A DNA stretch of 7,441 nucleotides from Holosporales bacterium (GTDB lineage Bacteria; Pseudomonadota; Alphaproteobacteria; RUG11792): assembly GCA_031257415.1 (NCBI GenBank), contig JAIROR010000097.1, positions 1 to 7,441 on the forward strand, given 5' to 3'. The notes under the pieces are model-generated. The model did no database searches. It had not been told where the DNA came from and saw only the letters and a list, made by a program, of their open reading frames with translations. Shown here one piece after another: positions 1 through 6,309 of the stretch (positions are counted from its first letter, which is position 1; the number at the start of each line of letters is the position of its first letter). A program made the position numbers and the translations under genes.

Positions 1-1748
1 TTCATGAGTTTCTCTTGTTGTTCTGGTGGAAGACTATCAAATTCAACCAATGCCTTAAAGGAGGGGTTGCTCAGGATAGCCAGTACATCGGGATTACTTA
101 CTCCCGCTCCTCTGAGCGCTTTTTTCAAGGCCTCCAGAAAGCGTGCCTGCATATCGGCTTCCTTCTTTGCTGCCGCAAGTTTGGCAATTCCTTTTGCAAG
201 TAGTGTGCGTTTATTTTCCGAATCTTTAAACTCAGACATCACCAAGCTTTTCTTGTCTAGCGCCTGATCGATTGCTTGCTGGGGAGGAACATTAATCTCC
301 CTTGTCTCCTGAGTTCTATTTTGAAGAATATATCCCGTTTCTGTAACATCTGTTAATTCCCTTTTGATTTCGCGGCCATGTTGATCTTTGGTAATAGTAT
401 AGTGATAAGTAATCGTATTGAGGTAATGATCGATATAAACAACCTGTCTGATTTTTTTCGCCAAGTAAAGGACTGTATTCTCATTTGGATCGTTCAATTC
501 TGGCTTATACCCAACTCTCCTGTAAAAATCATCCTGCAACTTTTTGAATTCATAGCTATTTGGGTCCGGATGGTGCGCCAGCAGATATTGTCTTGCTATT
601 GGATCTTTGGTAATGTTGGGAGCTCCAGCGCTATTCCTTGGCCTATTGCTCCTTTCAAAACTATAATTCAGGTTGTTCTTCGCGATAATTGCTCCACTTT
701 GTTTAACTGTTGGCAGATTCTTCAGATACAAAGTCATATCAGCTCCAGAAGACACCTCTCCTGAATTAGAAAAGTTTCCATTGATATTGAGTCCATAGGA
801 ATTTGGAGAATGAAGAGTTCCTTTCTCGCCAATATTGAGATCCTGTAACTGAGAAAATCCGATACTATTCGCAAGAAGAACGCCGCCATTGCCGATACCC
901 AAATGTCTCACCCCGCCCGTCATATTGCCAGAAACTAGCATGGACTTTCCTGGATCAATGCTTATATTGCAATTGCGCGCGTTTAAATCATCAAAACTGC
1001 TTATTCCATGTTCAATATAATGCAGCATTCCATCTATACTAAATTTTCCACTGGATTTCAGGGCCCCATAGTTTTCGATGGTATTGCTTTTAAAACTTGG
1101 AGTTGCCGTTTTATTAACAATGCGGAATACTGGCAAATCAACAATCTCAGTAGGCATTTCGCCAAACTGTAGCTCCCCAGAATTAAATAAATAATTTTGA
1201 AAAAGTTGGCATGAATGCGCTTGAATTGTTCCATGATTATGAATCTGATTTGCGCTTGCAACCAGAAAGTAAAAGGCCTGCACGCCGTTATTCTTCAATA
1301 TTCCAGATGTTTTGATTCCATAGGTTCTGTGCTCATTCCAGCCTGTGTACGCCTGCTCAGTTTGCCAAAGTTCAACATCTCCGCTTTGCCCCACAAGCAA
1401 CGCCAAAGTCTCTCTGTCGTCATCGGATTTATGCCGAAATAACAAAGCATTATTCAACGAAGATATATGGAAATTATCTGCAACAGACTCAGTAAAGGCA
1501 GGGAAAGCTGAATCAGCTACCCGTATTTTTAATTTCTCTACTCCATTTTCTTTTCCCACTAATTCCAGATTATCTCCGGATTTTTCAATACCGAAGAAGA
1601 CTTGCGAATCATCAAGATATTTTGTCCCAGCTATATCACTTATAGAAGAAATACCAGATGACTCCACTGAATAGGGGCAAAATAAGCACACTGCCACGCA
1701 GACAAACGATCTACCAAGCGATCTACCAAGCGATCTACCAAATTTCAA
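1..1748 (-). CDS. Large exported haemagglutinin-like repeat protein, N-terminal 582 residues (partial)
   Basis: The frame is open from 2009 down to the left edge, so the C-terminus lies outside the window. I place the start at the TTG at 1746-1748: a GGAG lies 5 bases upstream, no ATG exists in this frame upstream, and this start gives a clean signal peptide. That peptide has a basic n-region (residues 1-14, containing SLGR twice), a hydrophobic core (15-27) and probable cleavage near YSVES. Residues about 150-365 are rich in Asn, Gly and Ser, with short phrases such as NHGTIQA, ENYGALKSSG, INGNFSNSGEVSSG and SGAIIAKNNLN. These resemble the beta-helix repeats of filamentous haemagglutinin-type proteins. 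From about residue 380 the composition changes to charged and helix-prone, with an Ala/Lys-rich segment at 515-548. I see no clear TPS secretion domain or enzyme motif. A role as adhesin or secreted effector is inferred from architecture. The coding assignment is secure; the start is less so. Confidence 0.8.
   Translation of the reverse strand, partial: MKFGRSLGRSLGRSFVCVAVCLFCPYSVESSGISSISDIAGTKYLDDSQVFFGIEKSGDNLELVGKENGVEKLKIRVADSAFPAFTESVADNFHISSLNNALLFRHKSDDDRETLALLVGQSGDVELWQTEQAYTGWNEHRTYGIKTSGILKNNGVQAFYFLVASANQIHNHGTIQAHSCQLFQNYLFNSGELQFGEMPTEIVDLPVFRIVNKTATPSFKSNTIENYGALKSSGKFSIDGMLHYIEHGISSFDDLNARNCNISIDPGKSMLVSGNMTGGVRHLGIGNGGVLLANSIGFSQLQDLNIGEKGTLHSPNSYGLNINGNFSNSGEVSSGADMTLYLKNLPTVKQSGAIIAKNNLNYSFERSNRPRNSAGAPNITKDPIARQYLLAHHPDPNSYEFKKLQDDFYRRVGYKPELNDPNENTVLYLAKKIRQVVYIDHYLNTITYHYTITKDQHGREIKRELTDVTETGYILQNRTQETREINVPPQQAIDQALDKKSLVMSEFKDSENKRTLLAKGIAKLAAAKKEADMQARFLEALKKALRGAGVSNPDVLAILSNPSFKALVEFDSLPPEQQEKLM
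1708..1741. repeat. 12-base tandem repeat in the signal-peptide coding region, about 2.8 copies
   Basis: The unit GATCTACCAAGC occurs at 1708-1719 and 1720-1731 and partly at 1732-1741. On the minus strand it encodes the repeated SLGR of the signal-peptide n-region of the large exported protein. The unit is in frame, so copy-number change would lengthen or shorten the basic n-region by four residues without a frameshift. Confidence 0.85.
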
Positions 1749-2035
1749 TACCACTCCACAGACCCACACACACAATACCGCCGTATTTAATATTCTACAT
1801 CGCCAGGAGAGGGGCACAACCAAAAAACATTCTATGATATATCCAAATACCAAAAGATTGCCCGAGAGGAGGCAGGTTGCCGTTGGTATTTCTTGGGGGA
1901 TTCCGGGGCGGAAAAATCCACAATCTTTCGTTGATTTGGTATATGTTTTTCTAGGCTTGGCAATAGAAATGAAATCGATCTCAGAATGTTCCTGAATAGA
2001 TTTCCAGATCTATTGCCTCCTTGCAAAATTCAAGA
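1749..2035. other. Intergenic region with strong orphan ribosome-binding site and in-phase open frame
   Basis: These 287 bases separate the LdtR-like gene from the large exported-protein gene. On the minus strand a strong Shine-Dalgarno AAGGAGG (2016-2022) has no ATG, GTG or usable TTG at normal spacing behind it. Just after it comes a TAG (2010-2012), then 87 codons open in the same frame as the exported protein, without an ATG. The predicted residues of this stretch do not look like a signal peptide or any domain I know. I found no convincing intrinsic terminator or strong promoter here, although a promoter for the downstream gene would be expected. Confidence 0.5.
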
Positions 2036-2485
2036 TTACTCAGACAGAATAGATTTCCAAATTATGTCGATCTTCTTCATATTCTCTATACATTTCTCAA
2101 GGTGATTTTCTTCTTCCGAATCTTTCCTTTTGAAAGCATTTGTATATTTCCTCAAGCCAGTCTCCAACTTGCTGTATAGATCGAGACCTTTCTCAGAAAG
2201 CTTGATATAGCATGCCCTCTTGTCCCGCTCACTTGGCTCTTGAACAAGATATCCGTTGGCAGCCATTTTCTTGACATTATATGAGGCATTGGAGCCTGTA
2301 TAATATCCCCTCGACGTTAGCTCCCCTATTGTCACAGAATTGGTCCCTATATTTATAATCGTTAGAGCCTGCGCGCTACTTATATCGGATACTTCAATAG
2401 CCTCAAGCTCCTCCCTCACAATATCTAAGAACAGCTTGTGTAATTTCTCACTATAAATAGAGACCTCTATGCAAGTGTTTTTCAT
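2036..2485 (-). CDS. LdtR-like MarR-family winged-helix regulator
   Basis: A 149-residue DNA-binding transcription factor. An N-terminal helical dimerisation segment (residues 5-30) leads into a winged helix: SSAQALTIINIG (37-47), GELTSRGYYTGSNASYN (54-70), recognition helix to about 80, and a wing with ERDKR (86-90) and IKLSEKG (94-100). It ends in a long charged helix. From memory this matches the alphaproteobacterial LdtR-type MarR regulators (SxQALLLYNIG, GELRTRGYYLGSNVSYNLKK). In Liberibacter, LdtR controls an L,D-transpeptidase gene. An ATG at 2503 would add six residues, but the ATG at 2485 has GAGGGA five bases upstream, whereas 2503 would lie only about ten bases after the predicted transcription start. 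The gene lies downstream of mraY on the same strand, 124 bases away, with its own promoter. Target genes and ligand are not visible. Family assignment is strong; a cell-wall role is inference. Confidence 0.85.
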   Translation of the reverse strand: MKNTCIEVSIYSEKLHKLFLDIVREELEAIEVSDISSAQALTIINIGTNSVTIGELTSRGYYTGSNASYNVKKMAANGYLVQEPSERDKRACYIKLSEKGLDLYSKLETGLRKYTNAFKRKDSEEENHLEKCIENMKKIDIIWKSILSE

Positions 2486-2519
2486 AAATTCCCTCAAAAA
2501 CATAACAACTACTATATAT

Positions 2520-2547
2520 ATTCTACACCAAAATAAAAAATAAACAA
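2520..2547 (-). promoter_or_regulatory. Predicted sigma-70 promoter of the LdtR-like gene
   Basis: Read on the minus strand: -35 TTGTTT (2542-2547), 16-base spacer, -10 TAGAAT (2520-2525). Transcription would start near 2513, giving a leader of about 28 bases to the ATG at 2485, enough to hold its GAGGGA ribosome-binding site. The AT-rich stretch TATATATA next to the -10 could be part of an operator, but I cannot identify a defined palindrome. Confidence 0.5.
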
Positions 2548-2609
2548 TTAATAAAATGCGTTTTTCGAAGAAGTATAGCTAATTTTATATCGCTTAATTT
2601 CCGAGACTA

Positions 2610-3674
2610 CTATCTTATCTTGAGAAGAGCCAGGCCGACGATCCCCAGAACTATTGACAGAATCCAAAATCTGAAAACAATTGTCGATTCTGCCCAGCCC
2701 TTTTTCTCAAAGTGGTGATGTATTGGGGCCATCAAGAAGATCCTCTTTCCATGCGTAAATCTGAAATATAAAACCTGTAAAATAACCGAGACAGCTTCAA
2801 CAACGAATAGCCCTCCTATAATTGCGAATAGTATTTCATGCTTAGTTATAACTGAGACGAAGCCGAGAAGACCGCCAATTGCTATGCTCCCAGTATCTCC
2901 CATAAATATTTTTGCTGGTGGAGCATTGAACCACATAAATCCAAGGCTCGCCCCAATGAGGGCGCTCAGATAGACGCTCACTTCGGACATGCCGGGGATA
3001 TACTCCATATGCAGATAGTGGGCAAAAACGCTATTCCCAACGAGGTAACTTATGATTGCGAGGCATATCGAAGACATAATAACGGGGCCCATTGCGAGGC
3101 CATCGAGACCATCTGTGAGATTTACTGCGTTGGAGCTTCCGACTATAACGAATACAGCCCATAAGACAAATATATAGCCGAAATCTATTTGAAAATTTTT
3201 AAAAACAGGAAAATAAACAATCGTTGATTCGAGATCGCATAAATATAGGCATATTGAAGAGATCGCTATTTGGAGAAAAAGTTTTTTCTTGCCAGTAAGT
3301 CCTTTGCTGTCGTTCTCAAAGATCTTTAAGAAATCGTCAATGGCCCCAATTAATCCGAAACATAAAGTCATCGCAACACACGATATAGTGTATGCGTTGC
3401 TCATGTCTCCCCAAAAGAGGATGCTCGCCATCAACGAAAAAAGGATAATGATTCCCCCCATTGTTGGAGTTCCTTTTTTGTTTTGAAGATGAGCTTCCGG
3501 GCCGTCACTCCTGATTGGCTGACCATTCTTTTGATATTGCTGCAGGATATTAATAATCTTTTTGCCGAAACACAGAGCTATGACGAAGGCACACAAAAAA
3601 GCACAGATAGCCCTGAAGGTAATATATTTCAAGACTCCCAGCTTGATGATACTATACAATACGTTGCAAAACAT
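2610..3674 (-). CDS. mraY: Phospho-N-acetylmuramoyl-pentapeptide transferase (MraY, translocase I)
   Basis: Integral membrane enzyme that transfers phospho-MurNAc-pentapeptide from its UDP carrier to undecaprenyl phosphate, making lipid I, the first membrane step of peptidoglycan synthesis. The 354-residue length is typical. The hallmark motifs are all present: GTPTMGG (68-74), the aspartate pair in AIDDFLK (D113, D114), NLTDGLDG (185-192), FMGDTG with D260 (257-262), and the histidine cluster APIHHHFEKKGW (316-327). Hydrophobic segments throughout fit the ten-helix fold. The start (YITFRAI at 17-23 aligns with YLTFRAI of the E. coli enzyme) lies inside the end of murF, overlapping it by 23 bases, with GGAG ten bases upstream, so the two are probably translationally coupled. 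The usual next gene of the dcw cluster, murD, is absent; the LdtR-like gene follows instead. No convincing terminator follows it. Confidence 0.98.
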   Translation of the reverse strand: MFCNVLYSIIKLGVLKYITFRAICAFLCAFVIALCFGKKIINILQQYQKNGQPIRSDGPEAHLQNKKGTPTMGGIIILFSLMASILFWGDMSNAYTISCVAMTLCFGLIGAIDDFLKIFENDSKGLTGKKKLFLQIAISSICLYLCDLESTIVYFPVFKNFQIDFGYIFVLWAVFVIVGSSNAVNLTDGLDGLAMGPVIMSSICLAIISYLVGNSVFAHYLHMEYIPGMSEVSVYLSALIGASLGFMWFNAPPAKIFMGDTGSIAIGGLLGFVSVITKHEILFAIIGGLFVVEAVSVILQVLYFRFTHGKRIFLMAPIHHHFEKKGWAESTIVFRFWILSIVLGIVGLALLKIR

Positions 3675-4848
3675 TTATTATATTCTCCAATTTGACACTT
3701 CTAGATCCTTTGATTAGGACTGTATCGCCATCTTTCAAAATCCTCAGTATTTTGTTCACAGTTTCGTTGTCTGCCTTTTCAAATGTTTCAAAACCTCTCT
3801 CTTTGAAGATAGCAAAGAAGTCAGCAGAACCAATAAAAATTAGCTTGGATATGCCGGAATTTTGAGATTTCTCTGCCAGCCTTTTATGAAACTCAAAGGA
3901 GAACTCGCCTGCTTCCCCCATCTCTCCAAGAATTGCTACTTTCCTGTTTTTCGAATTATAGGAATTCAGAAAATCAATGGCCGCTTCCATTGAAGTTATG
4001 CTTGCATTGTATGAGTCATCTATGATCTCAATTATCCTATTATCGCAAGAATACATGGCAATTTCTCCTCGCCCTCGAAGAGGCGATAATTCCTCTAGAA
4101 AAGGAACGTATTTATCCGATTCCAGGCCTAGAACTTCTATGATCGCCAGGATAGCTCCACACAGGCTATGGTAATGCCTTGGCAGATGCGGAACGTGAAA
4201 CTCTTCAAATGGAATAGCCGTAATGTTTTTTGACTTTGCTAAACTAGCGAGTCTTTCTTTATATGGCATATCTATTGGAAATAGAACAATTCCCCCAGCC
4301 GAGAGAGCTTCTACTATCGAAATCTTTTCGTTAGCAATCTCTTCGAGGCTGCCAAAATTGCCTATATGTGCGGGAGCTATATTTGTTATTGCTGCTATAT
4401 CCGGTTTCAAATACTCCGCAAGCTCCTTTATTTCGCCTCTGTGATTTGACCCAAGCTCAAAAATTCCATACTCGTGATCTCTCTCAAGCATTGATAGACA
4501 CACAGGAATTCCGCATATTGTATTGTAATTTCTGATTCCAGCGAGGGTTTTGTGCTTATGACCTAGGACAGAGGAAAGCCAAAATTTGAGAGTTGTTTTC
4601 CCAACGCTACCTGTTATGCCTATGATTTTGGCTTTTGAAAGCGACCTGGTATATTGACCGTATTCCAGAAGAACTCCGAGGGCGTTCTCCTCAACAACAA
4701 ACGAAGCTCCCTTGGCGATGGCGTCATTAATAAAGTCTGCCCCACTATTGATAGCAAAGAATACTTCGCCTTCCTTTATAAGTCGCGAATCTATAGATGC
4801 TACCTTGCCGGTTATTCTGTCGAGAATATGCTTGTGTAAACCGGACAT
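3652..4848 (-). CDS. murF: UDP-MurNAc-tripeptide--D-alanyl-D-alanine ligase (MurF), compact form
   Basis: Cytoplasmic ATP-dependent ligase that adds D-Ala-D-Ala to the UDP-MurNAc-tripeptide, giving the pentapeptide used by MraY. Visible motifs: SIDSRLIKEGEVFFAI (18-33) of the substrate-binding N-domain, P-loop GITGSVGKTT (77-86), NYNTICGIP (107-115), ELGSNHRGEI (131-140), ITNIAPAHIGNFGS (154-167), a lysine at the usual position in ANEKIS, LRGRGE (257-262), DDSYNAS (277-283), LGEMGE (307-312) and IKGSRSVKLE (379-388). At 398 residues it is about 50 shorter than E. coli MurF (452). Most of the loss is in the central domain between residues 190 and 223. The usual GRHNxxNA segment reads PRHYHSLCGA. 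Core catalytic motifs look intact, so I expect an active enzyme. No good Shine-Dalgarno precedes the ATG, but the N-terminal match supports this start. Confidence 0.95.
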   Translation of the reverse strand: MSGLHKHILDRITGKVASIDSRLIKEGEVFFAINSGADFINDAIAKGASFVVEENALGVLLEYGQYTRSLSKAKIIGITGSVGKTTLKFWLSSVLGHKHKTLAGIRNYNTICGIPVCLSMLERDHEYGIFELGSNHRGEIKELAEYLKPDIAAITNIAPAHIGNFGSLEEIANEKISIVEALSAGGIVLFPIDMPYKERLASLAKSKNITAIPFEEFHVPHLPRHYHSLCGAILAIIEVLGLESDKYVPFLEELSPLRGRGEIAMYSCDNRIIEIIDDSYNASITSMEAAIDFLNSYNSKNRKVAILGEMGEAGEFSFEFHKRLAEKSQNSGISKLIFIGSADFFAIFKERGFETFEKADNETVNKILRILKDGDTVLIKGSRSVKLENIINVLQRIV

Positions 4849-4886
4849 CAGATTAGAACAACACGCAACGGAACTATAATAGCGAA

Positions 4887-4916
4887 ATTATATACCTAAA
4901 TTGAGGCCGCTGGCAA
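4887..4916 (-). promoter_or_regulatory. Predicted sigma-70 promoter of murF-mraY
   Basis: Read on the minus strand: -35 TTGCCA (4911-4916), 18-base spacer, perfect -10 TATAAT (4887-4892). Transcription would begin near 4880, about 30 bases before the murF ATG. Its presence argues that murF-mraY is transcribed independently here rather than read through from murE as in most dcw clusters. Confidence 0.65.
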
Positions 4917-4922
4917 GTAAAG

Positions 4923-4947
4923 AGAGGGCATTGCCTCTGATTTTTAC
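4923..4947 (+). terminator. Weak terminator-like hairpin with T-run
   Basis: AGAGG (4923-4927) pairs with CCTCT (4934-4938) around a six-base loop and is followed by GATTTTTAC on the plus strand. The stem is short and no plus-strand gene ends nearby. It may simply insulate the divergent region, or be chance. Confidence 0.25.
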
Positions 4948-5066
4948 TACAAAACCTCTCACAAACAAGGCACAAATAAGGCGCAATCCGGCCGTCCCCC
5001 AATCAATAAGAGATTTCGGAATAATGAATTTAAAAACTTCCCCCACACAGATCGGCTAATAAAAAC

Positions 5067-5095
5067 TTGACACCCATTGCGTTATATTGTATCCT
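5067..5095 (+). promoter_or_regulatory. Predicted strong sigma-70 promoter of the MORN-repeat gene
   Basis: Perfect -35 TTGACA (5067-5072), ideal 17-base spacer, -10 TATCCT (5090-5095). The start point would be near 5102, giving a leader of about 33 bases. It faces away from the murF promoter, so the gap 4849-5134 is a divergent control region. The rest of the gap shows no RNA gene or clear operator. Confidence 0.7.
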
Positions 5096-5134
5096 TTAAC
5101 TAAGTTAGGTTGTATTTTTAAATGGATATGAATT

Positions 5135-6307
5135 ATGGTCGTTAGAAAGATATTTTTGATTGCGGCAGTCGCGGTGGCCCCAGCATGCGCCAGCATGGTC
5201 AACCAAAGCAGTACAGATAATGTATTAAATATAGAAGAATGGGGGAATGCAGAAGTTCCTGAGATAGATATGGATAAGCCAGTAGATATGGATAAGCCAG
5301 TAGATATGGATGATCCAGTAAATGAAATAGAAGCACTTGAGAATGGGAGATTTAAGATAATCTATGAAAGTGGAAATGTGTATGAAGGAGATTGGAAGAA
5401 TGATGTAAAAGAAGGAAATGGTAAGTTTGTATGGGTAGATGGAGATGTATATGAAGGAGATTATAAGAATGATGTAAAAGAAGGAAATGGTAAGTTTGTA
5501 TGGGTAAATGGAACTGTATATGAAGGGGAGTTTAAGAATAATGCAATAGAAGGAAAAGGAAAGATAGTATTTGAAAATGGAACTATATATGAAGGGGAGT
5601 TTAAGAATGATGCAATAGAAGGGAAAGGTAAGATAGTATTTGAAAATGGAAATATATATGAAGGGGAGTTTAAGAATAATGTAATGGAAGGAAAAGGAAA
5701 GATGGTATTTGAAAATGGAAATACATATGAAGGAGGCTGGAAGGAAGGTAAAAGAGAAGGAGAACAAGGTAAGTATGTATGGACAAATGGAAATGTATAT
5801 GAAGGAGACTTTAAGAATGATGCAAGAGAAGGAAAAGGTAAGTTAGTATTAGTAAATGGAAATATATATGAAGGAGATTGGAAGAATAATATAAGAGAAG
5901 GAAGGGGTAAGTTAGTATATGTAAATGGAAATGTATATGAAGGAGACTTTAAGAATGATGTAAGAGAAGGAGAAGGTAAGTTTACATGGGCAAATGGAGA
6001 TGTATATGAAGGAGATTGGAAGAATGATAAAAGAGAAGGAAAAGGCAAGTTAGTATATGTAAATGGAGATGTGTATGAAGGAGATTATAATAATGTTGCA
6101 ATAGAAGGAACAGGAAAGGCAGTATGTGTAAATTTAGATGTAAATGAAGGAGATTGGAAGGATGGTAAAAGAGAAGGGATAGGCAAGTTAGTATGTGTAA
6201 ATGGAAATGTATATGAAGGAGATTGGAAGGAGGGAAAATTCATTAGTGGAACTATACGTAATGGAGATTGGATGGAGGAAAGATTCAGTGAGAATAGCAT
6301 CAATTAA
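5135..6307 (+). CDS. Exported MORN-repeat protein
   Basis: A 390-residue protein. Residues 1-20 form a signal peptide (MVVRK, hydrophobic core, APACAS), probably cut by signal peptidase I after ACA. The cysteine context APAC is a poor lipobox, so lipoprotein status is unlikely but not excluded. A linker (21-70) carries three copies of DMDKPV. Residues 80-356 are twelve MORN units of the form GNVYEGDWKNDVREGKGKLVYVN. All are 23 residues except unit 6, which is 24 because of an extra residue in EGEQGK; a thirteenth partial unit runs from 357. Unit 12 is degenerate (LDVNEG). MORN units form paired beta strands and often mediate membrane or protein contact; no enzyme domain is attached, so the function is unknown. 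The start follows a strong promoter but only a weak GGA ribosome-binding site. The coding strand is almost free of C, unlike its neighbours. It converges on the gene ending at 6673. Confidence 0.93.
   Translation: MVVRKIFLIAAVAVAPACASMVNQSSTDNVLNIEEWGNAEVPEIDMDKPVDMDKPVDMDDPVNEIEALENGRFKIIYESGNVYEGDWKNDVKEGNGKFVWVDGDVYEGDYKNDVKEGNGKFVWVNGTVYEGEFKNNAIEGKGKIVFENGTIYEGEFKNDAIEGKGKIVFENGNIYEGEFKNNVMEGKGKMVFENGNTYEGGWKEGKREGEQGKYVWTNGNVYEGDFKNDAREGKGKLVLVNGNIYEGDWKNNIREGRGKLVYVNGNVYEGDFKNDVREGEGKFTWANGDVYEGDWKNDKREGKGKLVYVNGDVYEGDYNNVAIEGTGKAVCVNLDVNEGDWKDGKREGIGKLVCVNGNVYEGDWKEGKFISGTIRNGDWMEERFSENSIN
5267..5320. repeat. 18-base tandem repeat, three copies, encoding DMDKPV
   Basis: Units at 5267-5284, 5285-5302 and 5303-5320. 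The first two are identical (GATATGGATAAGCCAGTA); the third changes AAGCC to GATCC, giving DMDDPV. In frame, acidic linker between signal peptide and MORN domain. Identity of the first two copies suggests a recent duplication. Confidence 0.9.
5372..6244. repeat. 69-base tandem repeat array encoding the MORN units
   Basis: Twelve full units plus one partial, 69 bases each (unit 6 is 72). Neighbouring units are often more alike than distant ones: units 1-2 share VKEGNGKFVW, units 3-5 share the AIEGKGKIVFEN pattern, and units 7-10 share REG.GK. This suggests local duplication and homogenisation. Every unit keeps the reading frame. Confidence 0.93.
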
Positions 6308-6309
6308 CT

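Noticed and set aside
4..1674. Plus-strand frames opposite the large exported protein (4-267, 378-764, 1215-1442, 1345-1674) and a minus-strand frame at 1058-1261
   Set aside because: The minus-strand frame covering 1-1748 is continuously open, carries a signal peptide and recognisable repeat style; these others are shadows.
1893..1921. Imperfect inverted repeat (GGATTCC against GGAAAAATCC) as a terminator of the LdtR-like gene
   Set aside because: The stem needs a three-base bulge and no T-run follows on either strand.
1832..2026. 64-codon minus-strand frame starting at a TTG after the LdtR-like gene
   Set aside because: Its start precedes rather than follows the AAGGAGG, which lies inside its own coding sequence, and the product matches nothing I know.
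3289..4839. Plus-strand frames opposite mraY and murF (such as 3289-3486, 3977-4174, 4654-4839)
   Set aside because: They lie antisense to two unmistakable conserved enzymes and have no support of their own.
5225..6303. Long minus-strand frames (5225-5767, 5461-6048, 6085-6303) opposite the MORN gene
   Set aside because: They arise because the coding strand is C-poor and repetitive; their products are low-complexity Phe/Ser/Pro/Ile strings with no ribosome-binding site support.
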